This document shows, piece after piece, positions 46,392 through 57,830 of a stretch of DNA of 64,000 nucleotides. The stretch's first letter is position 1. Each line of letters starts with the position of its first letter. Both the position numbers and the translations under genes were made by a program. The notes under the pieces are model-generated. The model saw only the letters and a program-made list of their open reading frames with translations, was not told where the DNA came from and ran no database searches. The DNA comes from Hanleya hanleyi (lineage: Eukaryota > Mollusca > Polyplacophora > Lepidopleurida > Hanleyidae): positions 1-64,000 of the forward strand of contig JAVTVY010017496.1 of NCBI GenBank assembly GCA_036873755.1, written 5' to 3'.

Positions 46392-48583
46392 TGTGACGAA
46401 AATGCCCATGACCTGGAGAATGTTATTTTCGTTCTAATGCTGACAGTGTAAATAGCATTGTGAATGGACCGACAATGGTGGATATTCGACTTACCTGTAT
46501 TAACTGTGCGCTGAAACTTTCAGCGAGTGACGTGTAAATATCCCTGACACGCATCTTGCATCGAAACCGGGCGAGAGAAGTCGAACTCTGTTGATCTGAC
46601 ACGAAATCCAACACCGCCTGAGTCTACACTTTCGTTTTATGGGGGCTGCCATGTTTGGGCGCGCAAAGGATTATGGGAGCCAGAGCCTATATAAGACGCA
46701 GAGAAATGGACGTTCGGCATTCTGTCCCAGACGATCGGCGGGTGAACATCGTGCGGGAGAGCACAGCGACAGGATCGCCGCAAATGCGCCGAATGCGCCG
46801 AAAGTGCCGAAAGTGCCGAATTGACTGCCGAAACAGCGCCGAACCATCCACCGAAGGGTTGGAAAGCCGAGAGCTTAGCCATAGCTTGGGGATAATAGAT
46901 ACTAACACGCACAGTATCTGAGGACGAGAAGTCCACAGCGGTTCGCACGTCTACATTAGTTGTTATTCAGCATGCATTGCGCATTAAAGTCTAACTTCTA
47001 ACTGTACCGTGCGAACGATATCAACGGGAAATACAGAGCACCAAATATCCCACACCTGCAGCCTATTTTCATACAAATGCCATTCAGTATGTATTAAACA
47101 TTAAAGTCTGGTATTTTGTCCGCGGCTAACGTTTTGCTTCGGCAATAGGTGATTAACTGTTTATTAGCCAGTGGTATTCGTACATAGGAACAGGTTCAGT
47201 GTAGTCCTCTACCTGAGCACCGGGCCGAAGTACTTTGCCGCAGTCCTCGGTTAATAGCAAATTATCACCGCTAGCGTTGGCTATGTATTTTACATGATTA
47301 CAAATACTTACTCACACACAGACACCAGATCATCGGCCTTCGGGACGAGATCTGCACATACAGCTCACACTAGCTCGCACTTCAACACAGACTAGCGTTC
47401 GAGGTTACGACCGAGAATTGCGTACGTCTAATTCACTCACCCACCTTACTCCCACGGGTCGTATACAGGCTTCGGCTAGATGCGATCAATAACACATACT
47501 TGCTTACATACAAGATCGTCGGCCTTAGGGACGGAATAGATCTAATCACACTCACCTACACTAGTTACTCACAGGCCTCGGCTAGGAGTAACTGATAACA
47601 CAAGCTTACATCCATTGTACATATTTACACTGCCGCAGGGTTAGAATTATGCTTTGCTGCAAGTCTTGAATACTATTACAAATCATTGGTATTAATTGAC
47701 ATTACATTGTAAGGTAATAATACACCTCCGAGACCAGGGCATTATTACCACATATATATGCAGACAATCTGAGCCTATTAACTCGTCCTTGGGTCAACGC
47801 CGTGAGGGCCGAAGTCGGGTCGCCGAAATCGGGCCGAGCCGAAGACGAGAAGTGTGCCGAGCCGAAGACGAGAAGTGTGCCGAGCCGAAGACGGGTCGCC
47901 GAATTCGGGCCGCCGAATTCGGGTCGCCGAAGACGTGAGGTCTGCCGAGCCGAAAGGGGCTGCCGCCGAAGACTCTGTGGTGTGCTGTACAGACCGACCC
48001 CGCCGAAGGGCTACTGCTAGGAGAGGCAGTGATACGGAGAGGATTCCAGAGACGATTAACAACGCTTAGATGAACTGGGCCGTGTAACCTTAGACACGGT
48101 AGATGTTCCATACAGTCCGGGGCTACGCCTACGACCGGAGAGGAACCAGAGACGCCGTACCATACCACGACGAGAGCCAGTCTGGACGAGACTGGGCCGT
48201 GACGCGTCATAGATAGGGTCTCTTGTATATACTGTATATTATTAGTCTTTCTCTTTAAGATAAAGATAACACTTAACGATAACTACCTCTAGAGTAGGGA
48301 TCTTTATTACAGGTATTGTGCGCGTACAGAGCTGTGTACATTGCAGAATACAATATTATTACTTTATTATTGCCTTGGTTGTTTCTACAGGTCCCTCCCA
48401 TCCTACCTCCTCGATCCAGACAAGGTGACAGGTTGAATCGGACCTTCCTCGTTGGCCAATTCCAGTCATACGAGACTGCGTTCACATCAGCCTGACAATT
48501 TGTCACAGGGGCCTGAGACCAGGCCGCCTCAAGTCTCGTGTACACCGCAAAGATAGACGTTTTCTGACCGCTCGAACGTCACA
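46392..48583 (+). repeat. 5' LTR
   Basis: A TATATAA box at 46688-46694 marks the U3 promoter. ATTAAA-type poly(A) signals lie near 46984 and 47100 within a duplicated segment (GCATTAAAGTCT / ACATTAAAGTCT). The downstream part is long and carries many GCCGAA words (47815-47960). Compared with the 3' LTR it has one extra GCCGAAAGT unit near 46800 and an extra 22-bp unit near 47860. 2.2 kb is unusually long for a Gypsy LTR. Confidence 0.93.
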
Positions 48584-48585
48584 AC

Positions 48586-48603
48586 TGGTGGCAGCGGTGG
48601 GAT
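48586..48603 (+). promoter_or_regulatory. Primer binding site, complementary to tRNA-Leu 3' end
   Basis: TGGTGGCAGCGGTGGGAT starts two bases after the LTR. Its first 17 bases are complementary to the CCA-extended 3' end of animal tRNA-Leu of the AAG/CAG type. It does not match the Leu(UAA) or Leu(CAA) genes at 3.3-3.6 kb. Its last two bases overlap the first ATG of gag-pol. Confidence 0.85.
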
Positions 48604-51600
48604 GGCCAACACCGGGAAACCGATGGAGAAGGGACCACGCTGGGAAGAAACCAGAAAACCAAGCATGAGTATTGGAGATGTCGGCGCCGAACTACGTCCA
48701 GCGTACAGCGACTGGCAGTCAGGGAGGACGAGAAGCCAGTGGCAGCTGTCCACAACGCCAACACCAAGGGACCGAGAAGAGTCCCGACAAGGAGTGGGGA
48801 CCGGACGATCAGCGTTTGAGGCACCGAAGAGAGTGGATTTGCTGGACCTGTCCACAGTAGAGCTGGACACAGTGCTGTCGGCTCCCCCAGCTGACCTGTC
48901 GCCGATACCTGCGTGGCAGACGTTGCCTGACGAGAACGGAAGTTATCGAGCCCCTAAAGACTCTGGTTCTGATAACCACGGTCTCGGGGGCCGATGCGAA
49001 CACCGTGACGACGATTCGACAGTACAGATGATGGAAGAGATTGCCGAGCTACGACAAACCATGGGGTCTATGGCCAGGACTGTATCGGTGATAGCGATCC
49101 AGATGTCCAGAATCAATGCCAGTCAGATTCAGGAAAGAGAGGCGATCAGACGACCGGACACTGAAAACGACGCCGCAGAGCTGAATGCGGGTTGTGGAAC
49201 TGCCGAAATGGTTGGTGATTACCGCCGAACCGAATGTGTGTCCGGGTCGCAGCAGGGTTGCGAGCAGACGCCACCGCCGCCGAGGAGAGGACGAGATGAG
49301 CCCATGAGCTGGAGGCAGCCATTACAGACATCGACTCCTGCGGCTGAGGCGAGGCGACCGATGTTGACTGCGGCAAAGGCAGCTACCTATGATGGGACAA
49401 CGCCATTACGGGATTATCTCTCCCACTTCGACCACTGTGCTGCTATCAACGGATGGACATACTCACAACGGGGTCAATATCTGGCCGTCGCCCTCCGAGG
49501 ATCTGCCCAGCAGCTGTTGGCCAGCTTGAAATCAGAACCAGGAAGTGCTGACTATGAACGATTGAGGGATGCCTTGGAGAAGCGGTTTGCCCCGCCGAAT
49601 CAACTAGATTTGTACAAAACGCAGTTAAAATCCAGATACCGAGAGAAGTCAGAAGATCTTCCGGGCCTAGCTCAGGCATTAATTCGGCTTGCACAACAGG
49701 CATATCCCGATGCCGGGGATGACGTACAGGATACCTTGGCAAAGGATCAGTTTTTGGAGGCTATTGGAGACGAGCTTAGATTTCTTGTATGGCAGACGCG
49801 GCCGAGGACCTTAGATGCAGCTGTACACTCTGCTGTAGAAGTAGAAGCATTCAAGTCCTCGCAACGCCGTAAGACTTGGGCAACCGCGAAGTCCACGGTT
49901 CCTAGTAAAGATGAGGGATTAGCTGCAACCTCCGAAGATGACGAAGAATCTGAAGCTCGCCTGAGAAAACAGATCAAAGAATTGATGGAAGAAATAATGC
50001 GAAAGTCTCAACCTCAACCACGGCGACGACCACAAAGATACACCAGAGGTCAACAACGGACGTATGGAGATCGGGAACGAAGTAATGCTTGCTGGTCGTG
50101 CGGCAGAAAGGGTCATTACCGGGCGGACTGTCCAGATTTGTCCAGAACAGATGACTCTAAACCGCCGAGATCGCCCAAGAATCCTCCCAAAGTTAATACT
50201 TCCGGGGAAGCTGGACTCTATTTGCCTGCCAAGATCGGGCCAGTGAAGATGTGGTGTTGTGTTGACACGGGGGCGTCGATTTCCCTCCTGAGCGAGAAAG
50301 TATACCAGCAGCTGAGTCCGCGGCTCAGACCAGCCTTGAGTAGCCCATCTTACGCTAGTATTCGTATGGCTGACGGTACGCTGATGCCCCTGAAAGGTGA
50401 AGCTGATTTTAAAATCACTATAGACGGTACCACACGAACACAGAAGATGATAGTCGGAGATCTGACAGTGGACGCGCTTCTAGGGTACGATTTTCTCAGC
50501 ACCCACTGTACCAAGATCGACACGGAGCGCCACAGGGTCAAGTATGGTGGCCGCTACATCCAATGCGAGGTCGTGGGGAGCGCAGGCTGTTACCGTGTAG
50601 CCGTGACCGAGACTGTGACTATTCCTGCTGGAGCCGAAGCCGTTGTAACGGGAAAAGTTCGTGGGGGCCTACCAGGCGAGGTAGGGATGATCGAAAACGA
50701 ACCGGAGTTTACCCAGAAGACAGGAGCCATGGTGGCCAGGGTCCTCACCGAGGTCGACCGTGACTGCGAAGTCACCCTGAGGTTCCTCAACTTGTCCTCA
50801 GATCCGACTGTAGTCCAGGCCGGGACGCTCTGCGGCCGTATGGGTGAAGTAGAAGTAGTGGAAGACCAAGTTTCGAGTGCGGCCGAAGCGTCGACGCCGA
50901 GCCGTGCGAAACCTAGTAGACCGAGACTCGCCGTGCCGACCAGCGCATGTCCAGACCACCTTACAGATCTGGTTCGACGATCCAGCGAAGGCCTAGAGAC
51001 AGACCAAGCCCTGGCTGTAGAAGATTTGGTCACCCGATATACTGACCTGTTCGCTAAGGACGATACTGATCTAGGTCGAACGACGATGGTACAACATCAC
51101 ATAAAGACTGGAAGTGCACCACCCATCCGCATTCCCCCGAGGCGACCGCCGATTCACGCCCGTGAAATGATCGATGAGCAAGTTGAAGACATGTTACAGC
51201 GTGGAGTGGTCGAGCCATCCAGTGGACCGTGGTCAGCGCCGGTAGTTCTGGTGAAAAAGAAGGACGGGAAAATGCGCTTCTGCGTTGACTACCGTGCTTT
51301 GAACAAGATAACAGAGAAGGATGCTTACCCGTTGCCGAGGATCGACGACTCTCTGGATTCTTTAGCAGGTGCAAGTTGGTGGAGTACCCTTGACTTAATG
51401 TCCGGGTACTGGCAAGTTGAAGTGTCCCCCGAAGATAGATGCAAGACAGCCTTTGCAACCAGGAAAGGTCTGTACCAGTTCCGTGTTATGCCGTTTGGGC
51501 TCTGCAATGCGCCCGGGACCTTTGAGCGTCTAATGGAGGCCATCCTAGCAGGACTCCATTATGATACGTGTCTCGTCTACCTTGACGATATCATCGTTTT

Positions 51601-54058
51601 TGGACGAACGTTTGACGAGATGATTCAGCGTCTGGATGGGGTCTTCGAGAGGTTAAAACAACATGGTCTTAAGCTCAAGCCGTCCAAGTGCGTCATAGGG
51701 GCACGACAAGTCCTTTATCTAGGCCACGTAGTATCACAGAATGGGATTGGAACTGACCCACAGAAGATCCGTGCTGTGCGAGACTGGCCTCCACCCGTTT
51801 CGCAGACCGAGGTTCGGAGCTTCCTGGGGCTCTGCAGCTACTATCGACGTTTCATCCGGGACTTTGCAACCATTGCAGCGCCGCTGCATATGTTAACTGA
51901 AAAGAAGACAGTCTTCATATGGGACAACACAGCGCAGCAAGCCTTCGACACCCTGAAAGACAAGCTGACAACCGCGCCTGTGCTTGCTATGCCAGACTTT
52001 AGACTCCCTTTCATTTTGGACACGGACGCGAGTAACTATGGCATCGGTGCCGTTTTGTCACAGGTGATAGATGGAGAAGAGAAGGTCGTGGCATACGCCA
52101 GTCGTGTGTTGTCGAAGGCCGAACGAGCCTACTGTGTGACGAGAAGAGAACTGCTGGCTGTTGTGCATTTCGTCAAATGCTTTCGACACTACTTGTTTGG
52201 GCGGAAGTTCCTGCTTCGCACCGATCACGCCTCGCTGAGATGGCTCATGCGGTTCAAGGAACCAGAGGGACAGCTGGCCCGTTGGATTCAGGCCCTTGGC
52301 GTCTACGATTTCAACATCGAACATCGTCCGGGTCGGAAACATGGTAACGCCGACGCACTGAGTCGTATCCCATGCAAACAGTGTGGTCGATCAAGCAGCG
52401 ATGACGTTCAGGCAGCCGCCCGTGTGATTGAGATGGTGTCGCCAACCGAAGGGTTCGGCCGAGCCCAGGCCGAAGATCCCGACCTACAACCTGTTCTCGA
52501 CTGGGTGCGGCAAGGTAGCCGACCAAACCGAGAAGACGTCAGTCCGTACGGACTCGTCACGAAGAGCCTGTGGGGTGCCTTCGATATGTTGGAGATTTGC
52601 GATTCGCTGTTGGTTAGACGTTGGGTGGATGACCGTGGTAATGTCAAGCGACGACTGCTGGTCGTACCTCGTTCCTTGCGCCGTAAAGTGTTAAGAGAGT
52701 GCCACGACGGTCCCACCGGTGGACATCTCGGAGTAAAGAAGACTTTAGCGAAGGTGAGGCAGGCCTATACCTGGCCTGGCCTGCAGACGGACATACGCCA
52801 ATGGTGCCGAAGCTGCGATGTATGTAACAGAAGAAAGCAGGCTGGACGCAAACCGCGAGGACCACACAGTGGACAGATGACTGGTTGTCCGGGAGAGAGG
52901 ATTGCAGTCGACATCCTTGGGCCAATGCCCGAGACGGGCAGTGGAAACCAGTATATTGCGGTCATCGGAGACTATTTTACCCGTTGGGTCGAAGCCGTTG
53001 CCATGCCCAACCAAGAAGCCCCTACTGTTGCACAGGCTGTGGTGGAACACTATGTGACCAAGTTCGGTGTTCCGATGGCGATCCATTCGGACCAAGGCCG
53101 CCAGTTTGAGAGCCGAGTCTTCAAAGGGATGTGCCGAATTTTGGGGATGAGGAAGACAAGGACGACGCCATACCACCCCCAATCGAATGGCATGATTGAG
53201 CGGTTCAACAGAACATTAGCCCAAATGCTACATGCCAGTGTTGACCGTCATCCAAGCGACTGGGACTTGCATATACCGCTTGTAGTGATGTCCTATCGTG
53301 CTACAGCCCACGAGACGACAGGTTTCTCGCCGAATATGATGGTGTTCGGGAGAGAAGTCTCTCTGCCATCTCACTTGGTACTGGGAGCTCCTCCACGTCA
53401 GCAAGTGGAACCTACAGAGTGGGTAGGAGAACTACGGGACGAGATGGACGAGATTCATCGTAACGCCCGAGAAGTGACTGGGAAGAGCCTGCGGCGCCAG
53501 AAGAGGGTATATGATAGCAAGGCCTTTCCGCAGAAGTACAAACCTGGAGATCAGGTTTACCTGTACATTTCTGCTCCAAGACGTGGAGAGAATCGGAAAC
53601 TACGAGACCGCTGGGCAGGACCATACGTGATAAAGGAAGCTCTCACGGACGTGACCTACCGCATTGCAGATGAGGACGGAGGTCTCCGGGTTGTTCACCA
53701 TGACAAGCTGAAGCCTTTCTATGCTCGTGAGATGTCCACCAGTGAGTCTGAAGAAACGTCTGGCGACGATGGAGATGTAGAATCAGATGATAGCGTCGGA
53801 CATGGGGTTATCTTTCCTTACCCCATGGAACCATCGACTGTCGTCAGAACGCCGACTGTTGACCGGCGACCTCGATTGACCCGGGGCGGGCGTGAGATAC
53901 GGCGACCACGGAGATTTGCCGATTTCGAGGTTGATTTGCAGTCTGCATCACCATTGGATCTCGAGATGGAAGCTTTACCCCCGGCCGAGGCCGAGACAGA
54001 ACGGCGGCGGACGACCCGAGGTCGAGAGATTAGACGCCTCGCGCGTTATCGGGATTAA
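48602..54058 (+). CDS. Gag-Pol polyprotein of Ty3/Gypsy element
   Basis: One uninterrupted frame of 1,818 codons. In order: a gag region; CCHC zinc knuckle (C497, C500, H505, C510); aspartic protease with DTG at 555-557; reverse transcriptase with YLDD at 993-996 and the PFGLCNAPGTF motif; RNase H with D1140 and D1142; integrase with an HHCC zinc domain (about 1368-1412) and catalytic D1437, D1497 and E1533 (D-59-D-35-E); then a GPY/F-type module (RWAGPYV). All catalytic residues are present, so the element may be active. Gag and Pol share one frame with no shift site. The first ATG overlaps the primer site; ATGs at 48623 or 48665 are alternatives. There is no env-like frame. Confidence 0.96.
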   Translation: MANTGKPMEKGPRWEETRKPSMSIGDVGAELRPAYSDWQSGRTRSQWQLSTTPTPRDREESRQGVGTGRSAFEAPKRVDLLDLSTVELDTVLSAPPADLSPIPAWQTLPDENGSYRAPKDSGSDNHGLGGRCEHRDDDSTVQMMEEIAELRQTMGSMARTVSVIAIQMSRINASQIQEREAIRRPDTENDAAELNAGCGTAEMVGDYRRTECVSGSQQGCEQTPPPPRRGRDEPMSWRQPLQTSTPAAEARRPMLTAAKAATYDGTTPLRDYLSHFDHCAAINGWTYSQRGQYLAVALRGSAQQLLASLKSEPGSADYERLRDALEKRFAPPNQLDLYKTQLKSRYREKSEDLPGLAQALIRLAQQAYPDAGDDVQDTLAKDQFLEAIGDELRFLVWQTRPRTLDAAVHSAVEVEAFKSSQRRKTWATAKSTVPSKDEGLAATSEDDEESEARLRKQIKELMEEIMRKSQPQPRRRPQRYTRGQQRTYGDRERSNACWSCGRKGHYRADCPDLSRTDDSKPPRSPKNPPKVNTSGEAGLYLPAKIGPVKMWCCVDTGASISLLSEKVYQQLSPRLRPALSSPSYASIRMADGTLMPLKGEADFKITIDGTTRTQKMIVGDLTVDALLGYDFLSTHCTKIDTERHRVKYGGRYIQCEVVGSAGCYRVAVTETVTIPAGAEAVVTGKVRGGLPGEVGMIENEPEFTQKTGAMVARVLTEVDRDCEVTLRFLNLSSDPTVVQAGTLCGRMGEVEVVEDQVSSAAEASTPSRAKPSRPRLAVPTSACPDHLTDLVRRSSEGLETDQALAVEDLVTRYTDLFAKDDTDLGRTTMVQHHIKTGSAPPIRIPPRRPPIHAREMIDEQVEDMLQRGVVEPSSGPWSAPVVLVKKKDGKMRFCVDYRALNKITEKDAYPLPRIDDSLDSLAGASWWSTLDLMSGYWQVEVSPEDRCKTAFATRKGLYQFRVMPFGLCNAPGTFERLMEAILAGLHYDTCLVYLDDIIVFGRTFDEMIQRLDGVFERLKQHGLKLKPSKCVIGARQVLYLGHVVSQNGIGTDPQKIRAVRDWPPPVSQTEVRSFLGLCSYYRRFIRDFATIAAPLHMLTEKKTVFIWDNTAQQAFDTLKDKLTTAPVLAMPDFRLPFILDTDASNYGIGAVLSQVIDGEEKVVAYASRVLSKAERAYCVTRRELLAVVHFVKCFRHYLFGRKFLLRTDHASLRWLMRFKEPEGQLARWIQALGVYDFNIEHRPGRKHGNADALSRIPCKQCGRSSSDDVQAAARVIEMVSPTEGFGRAQAEDPDLQPVLDWVRQGSRPNREDVSPYGLVTKSLWGAFDMLEICDSLLVRRWVDDRGNVKRRLLVVPRSLRRKVLRECHDGPTGGHLGVKKTLAKVRQAYTWPGLQTDIRQWCRSCDVCNRRKQAGRKPRGPHSGQMTGCPGERIAVDILGPMPETGSGNQYIAVIGDYFTRWVEAVAMPNQEAPTVAQAVVEHYVTKFGVPMAIHSDQGRQFESRVFKGMCRILGMRKTRTTPYHPQSNGMIERFNRTLAQMLHASVDRHPSDWDLHIPLVVMSYRATAHETTGFSPNMMVFGREVSLPSHLVLGAPPRQQVEPTEWVGELRDEMDEIHRNAREVTGKSLRRQKRVYDSKAFPQKYKPGDQVYLYISAPRRGENRKLRDRWAGPYVIKEALTDVTYRIADEDGGLRVVHHDKLKPFYAREMSTSESEETSGDDGDVESDDSVGHGVIFPYPMEPSTVVRTPTVDRRPRLTRGGREIRRPRRFADFEVDLQSASPLDLEMEALPPAEAETERRRTTRGREIRRLARYRD

Positions 54059-54303
54059 TGTAATTCGGCAGTGTTTGGTCAGTGCCGTGAAGCAGGGACC
54101 TGATGTCTCCTCCTTCAGTGACGACCCAGCAGACCGCTGGGAGGAACGTCTGATGTAATTCTACCGTATTGAAGCCTTTGTTATTATACTGTGGACTATC
54201 TACCCATTCGGATAAAAGACTGCGTGTTTGTTCTACTCACCTGTGATTGGTAGCTGTGCCGAGCTCCACGACGAGGGCGTCGTGTTTTCGAAGGCGTGGG
54301 TAG
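54059..54303 (+). other. Gypsy 3' untranslated segment and polypurine region
   Basis: 245 bp lie between the stop and the 3' LTR. The last bases (GAAGGCGTGGGTAG) are purine-rich and probably act as the polypurine tract, though interrupted by C and T. Confidence 0.55.
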
Positions 54304-56464
54304 TGTGACGAAAATGCCCATGACCTGGAGAATGTTATTTTCGTTCTAATGCTGACAGTGTAAATAGCATTGTGAATGGACCGACAATGGTGGATATTCG
54401 ACTTACCTGTATTAACTGTGCGCTGAAACTTTCAGCGAGTGACGTGTAAATATCCCTGACACGCATCTTGCATCGAAACCGGGCGAGAGAAGTCGAACTC
54501 TGTTGATCTGACACGAAATCCAACACCGCCTGAGTCTACACTTTCGTTTTATGGGGGCTGCCATGTTTGGGCGCGCAAAGGATTATGGGAGCCAGAGCCT
54601 ATATAAGACGCAGAGAAATGGACGTTCGGCATTCTGTCCCAGACGATCGGCGGGTGAACATCGTGCGGGAGAGCACAGCGACAGGATCGCCGCAAATGCG
54701 CCGAATGCGCCGAAAGTGCCGAATTTGACTGCCGAAACAGCGCCGAACCATCCACCGAAGGGTTGGAAAGCCGAGAGCTTAGCCATAGCTTGGGGATAAT
54801 AGATACTAACACGCACAGTATCTGAGGACGAGAAGTCCACAGCGGTTCGCACGTCTACATTAGTTGTTATTCAGCATGCATTGCGCATTAAAGTCTAACT
54901 TCTAACTGTACCGTGCGAACGATATCAACGGGAAATACAGAGCACCAAATATCCCACACCTGCAGCCTATTTTCATACAAATGCCATTCAGTATGTATTA
55001 AACATTAAAGTCTGGTATTTTGTCCGCGGCTAACGTTTTGCTTCGGCAATAGGTGATTAACTGTTTATTAGCCAGTGGTATTCGTACATAGGAACAGGTT
55101 CAGTGTAGTCCTCTACCTGAGCACCGGGCCGAAGTACTTTGCCGCAGTCCTCGGTTAATAGCAAATTATCACCGCTAGCGTTGGCTATGTATTTTACATG
55201 ATTACAAATACTTACTCACACACAGACACCAGATCATCGGCCTTCGGGACGAGATCTGCACATACAGCTCACACTAGCTCGCACTTCAACACAGACTAGC
55301 GTTCGAGGTTACGACCGAGAATTGCGTACGTCTAATTCACTCACTCACCTTACCCCACGGGTCGTATACAGGCTTCGGCTAGATGCGATCAATAACACAT
55401 ACTTGCTTACATACAAGATCGTCGGCCTTAGGGACGGAATAGATCTAATCACACTCACCTACACTAGTTACTCACAGGCCTCGGCTAGGAGTAACTGATA
55501 ACACAAGCTTACATCCATTGTACATATTTACACTGCCGCAGGGTTCGAATTATGCTTTGCTGCAAGTCTTGAATACTATTACAAATCATTGGTATTAATT
55601 GACATTACATTGTAAGGTAATAATACACCTCCGAGACCAGGGCATTATTACCACATATATATGCAGACAATCTGAGCCTATTAACTCGTCCTTGGGTCAA
55701 CGCCGTGAGGGCCGAAGTCGGGTCGCCGAAATCGGGCCGAGCCGAAGACGAGAAGTGTGCCGAGCCGAAGACGAGGTCGCCGAATTCGGGCCGCCGAATT
55801 CGGGTCGCCGAAGACGTGAGGTCTGCCGAGCCGAAAGGGGCTGCCGCCGAAGACTCTGTGGTGTGCTGTACAGACCGACCCCGCCGAAGGGCTACTGCTA
55901 GGAGAGGCAGTGATACGGAGAGGATTCCAGAGACGATTAACAACGCTTAGATGAACTGGGCCGTGTAACCTTAGACACGGTAGATGTTCCATACAGTCCG
56001 GGGCTACGCCTACGACCGGAGAGGAACCAGAGACGCCGTACCATACCACGACGAGAGCCAGTCTGGACGAGACTGGGCCGTGACGCGTCATAGATAGGGT
56101 CTCTTGTAAATACTGTATATTATTAGTCTTTCTCTTTAAGATAAAGATAACACTTAACGATAACTACCTCTAGAGTAGGGATCTTTATTACAGGTATTGT
56201 GCGCGTACAGAGCTGTGTACATTGCAGAATACAATATTATTACTTTATTATTGCCTTGGTTGTTTCTACAGGTCCCTCCCATCCTACCTCCTCGATCCAG
56301 ACAAGGTGACAGGTTGAATCGGACCTTCCTCGTTGGCCAATTCCAGTCATACGAGACTGCGTTCACATCAGCCTGACAATTTGTCACAGGGGCCTGAGAC
56401 CAGGCCGCCTCAAGTCTCGTGTACACCGCAAAGATAGACGTTTTCTGACCGCTCGAACGTCACA
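54304..56464 (+). repeat. 3' LTR
   Basis: Nearly identical to the 5' LTR. TATATAA lies at 54600-54606. The 31-bp length difference is accounted for by two repeat-unit losses and single-base indels in simple repeats. Confidence 0.93.
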
Positions 56465-57070
56465 CACACATGTGGACGCGGGGTTGTGTAGAGAAAGGGC
56501 ATTTTCCGATGCGCAGGGGAGTTTAGGGGAGATGTGAGCCATACTTGGTCTAAATATGTCGTGGTTGGGGTACATGTAACTCTCCTTGCGTAAAATATTC
56601 GATCCCTCCTCCTCTGAATATTTTAGAGCTGAAACCTCTCACACAGTACCGGTATATTTGGATGAAGCGCAACAAGGAAGTGTGGAAACGTTTTGGTTGG
56701 CTTTCCTTTGGCGCCAAACTAACCTTTGTTTTTCGGAAGATTTGCTGCTGATTTTTCAACATATTTTCTCATTGTTAGTTGTATTCTGTGTGAAAACTGA
56801 CCACTAATAATAATCTGGCCCTATATACTGACGCGATATATAACATCATAGGGCCAGCGTTCGACCAGCCTAGTCTAAAAATCTGACTAGTGACTTTGGT
56901 TGTTGCAAAATTTGTTAAGCACAGTGAGAGTCTGTGCCCAAACTACCCAATCGGACCAAAGTAGTATACATAGAGTAAAACGGTATGATAGCGTCTCACT
57001 GCGCATGCGCGAAGTGAATTTTTGGGTTGCCATAGGGGGGGTTCGCATACGTGAGTTAATTTTTTTTAAT
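56465..57070. other. Left edge of Polinton-like region, no gene
   Basis: GTAGAGAAAGGGCATTTTCC near 56490 resembles the inner TIR sequence at 38256 (GTAGAGAAAGGGGAGTTTCC). GCGCATGCGC occurs at 57001. No coding region is recognised. Confidence 0.45.
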
Positions 57071-57569
57071 GTGAGTGGGTGGGTTTAAAATGGCGGACGT
57101 TTGACGTCCGCCATTTTGAACCCACCCACTCACTCGGTTGCACTGATTGACCTGGGATGTGAGTGGGTGGGTTTAAAATGGCGGACTTTCTTTGTCCGCC
57201 ATTTTGAACCCACCCACTCACGGGGGTGATTGAGTGCTATGTGAGTGGGTGGGTTTAAAATGGCGGACGTTTGACGTCCGCCATTTTGAACCCACCCACT
57301 CACTCGGTTGCACTGATTGACCTGGGATGTGAGTGGGTGGGTTTAAAATGGCGGACTTTCTGGGTCCGCCATTTTGAACCCACCCACTCACCGGGGTGAT
57401 TGAGTGGGTGGGTTCAAAATGGTGGCCGTTTATTTTCTCTGGGACGTTGAAAGTCCGCCATTTTGAACCCACCCACTCACTCGGGTGCACTGATTTGACC
57501 TGGGAAGTGAGTGGGTGGGTTTAAAATGGCGGACTTTCTGGGTCCGCCATTTTGAACCCACCCACTCAC
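57071..57569. repeat. Six promoter-proximal palindromes (CACCC plus YY1-like)
   Basis: Palindromes at 57071-57133, 57159-57221, 57241-57303, 57329-57391, 57401-57480 and 57507-57569. Each arm reads GTGAGTGGGTGGGTTTAAAA then TGGCGG, and returns as CCGCCATTTTGAACCCACCC then ACTCAC. CCCACCC is a KLF/Sp-type box and AAAATGGCGG resembles the YY1 site. The first four are a tandem duplication of 170 bp. A TATA box follows 10 bases after the last palindrome. Confidence 0.92.
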
Positions 57570-57579
57570 GGGGAAAACG

Positions 57580-57587
57580 TATAAAAG
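57580..57587 (+). promoter_or_regulatory. TATA box downstream of the palindrome array
   Basis: TATAAAAG lies 10 bases after the sixth palindrome. The first downstream ATG (about 57753) opens only a few codons, so any gene it once served is gone, or its product is a noncoding RNA. Confidence 0.5.
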
Positions 57588-57830
57588 CAGTCGATTTTTA
57601 GGGCAAGGGGTGTATTCAATTGCACTACTTTGTCGAGCACTCTGACTTACCTGACCTGACCAGCCAGCCTGCCTGTTTCACCTCTAGTCTGCTTCACCTC
57701 TAGCCAGCCAGCCAGTCAGCCAGCCAGTCATCCAGTCAGCTTGCCTGTGTTGTATGGTTTGTGAACCTTTTACTTTTGCTTAGTGTTCATTTTTTTCCTT
57801 TTTTTAATAGTCAAATAGCTCCAAAAACGT
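57588..57830. other. Leader-like stretch with CCAGCCAGTCAG repeats
   Basis: 57656-57740 is a degenerate CAGC/CAGT tetranucleotide tract, with CTGCTTCACCTCTAG-like words repeated. No frame is supported. Confidence 0.5.

Larger units (their letters stand above)
46392..56464 (+). mobile_element. Complete Ty3/Gypsy LTR retrotransposon, 10.07 kb
   Basis: Two LTRs (2192 and 2161 bp) bracket a 5.7 kb interior with one gag-pol frame. The LTR ends form a perfect 7-bp inverted repeat (TGTGACG...CGTCACA). Flanking CACA on both sides (46388-46391, 56465-56468) is the 4-bp target duplication. The LTRs differ by about three or four substitutions and a few repeat-unit indels, and the frame is intact, so insertion is recent. 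It separates the CPTP neighbourhood from the Polinton-like DNA on the right. Confidence 0.95.

Noticed and set aside
47696..48210. Arg/Pro-rich frames in the LTRs
   Set aside because: Produced by GCCGAA-type repeats; present in both LTRs and differing by repeat-unit indels.
54059..54303. An env-like third frame in the Gypsy element
   Set aside because: Only 245 bp separate the gag-pol stop from the 3' LTR.
57071..57569. CRISPR or piRNA-type cluster from regular palindromes
   Set aside because: Spacers are also duplicated and the units sit at a TATA box; a promoter-linked repeat explains them better.
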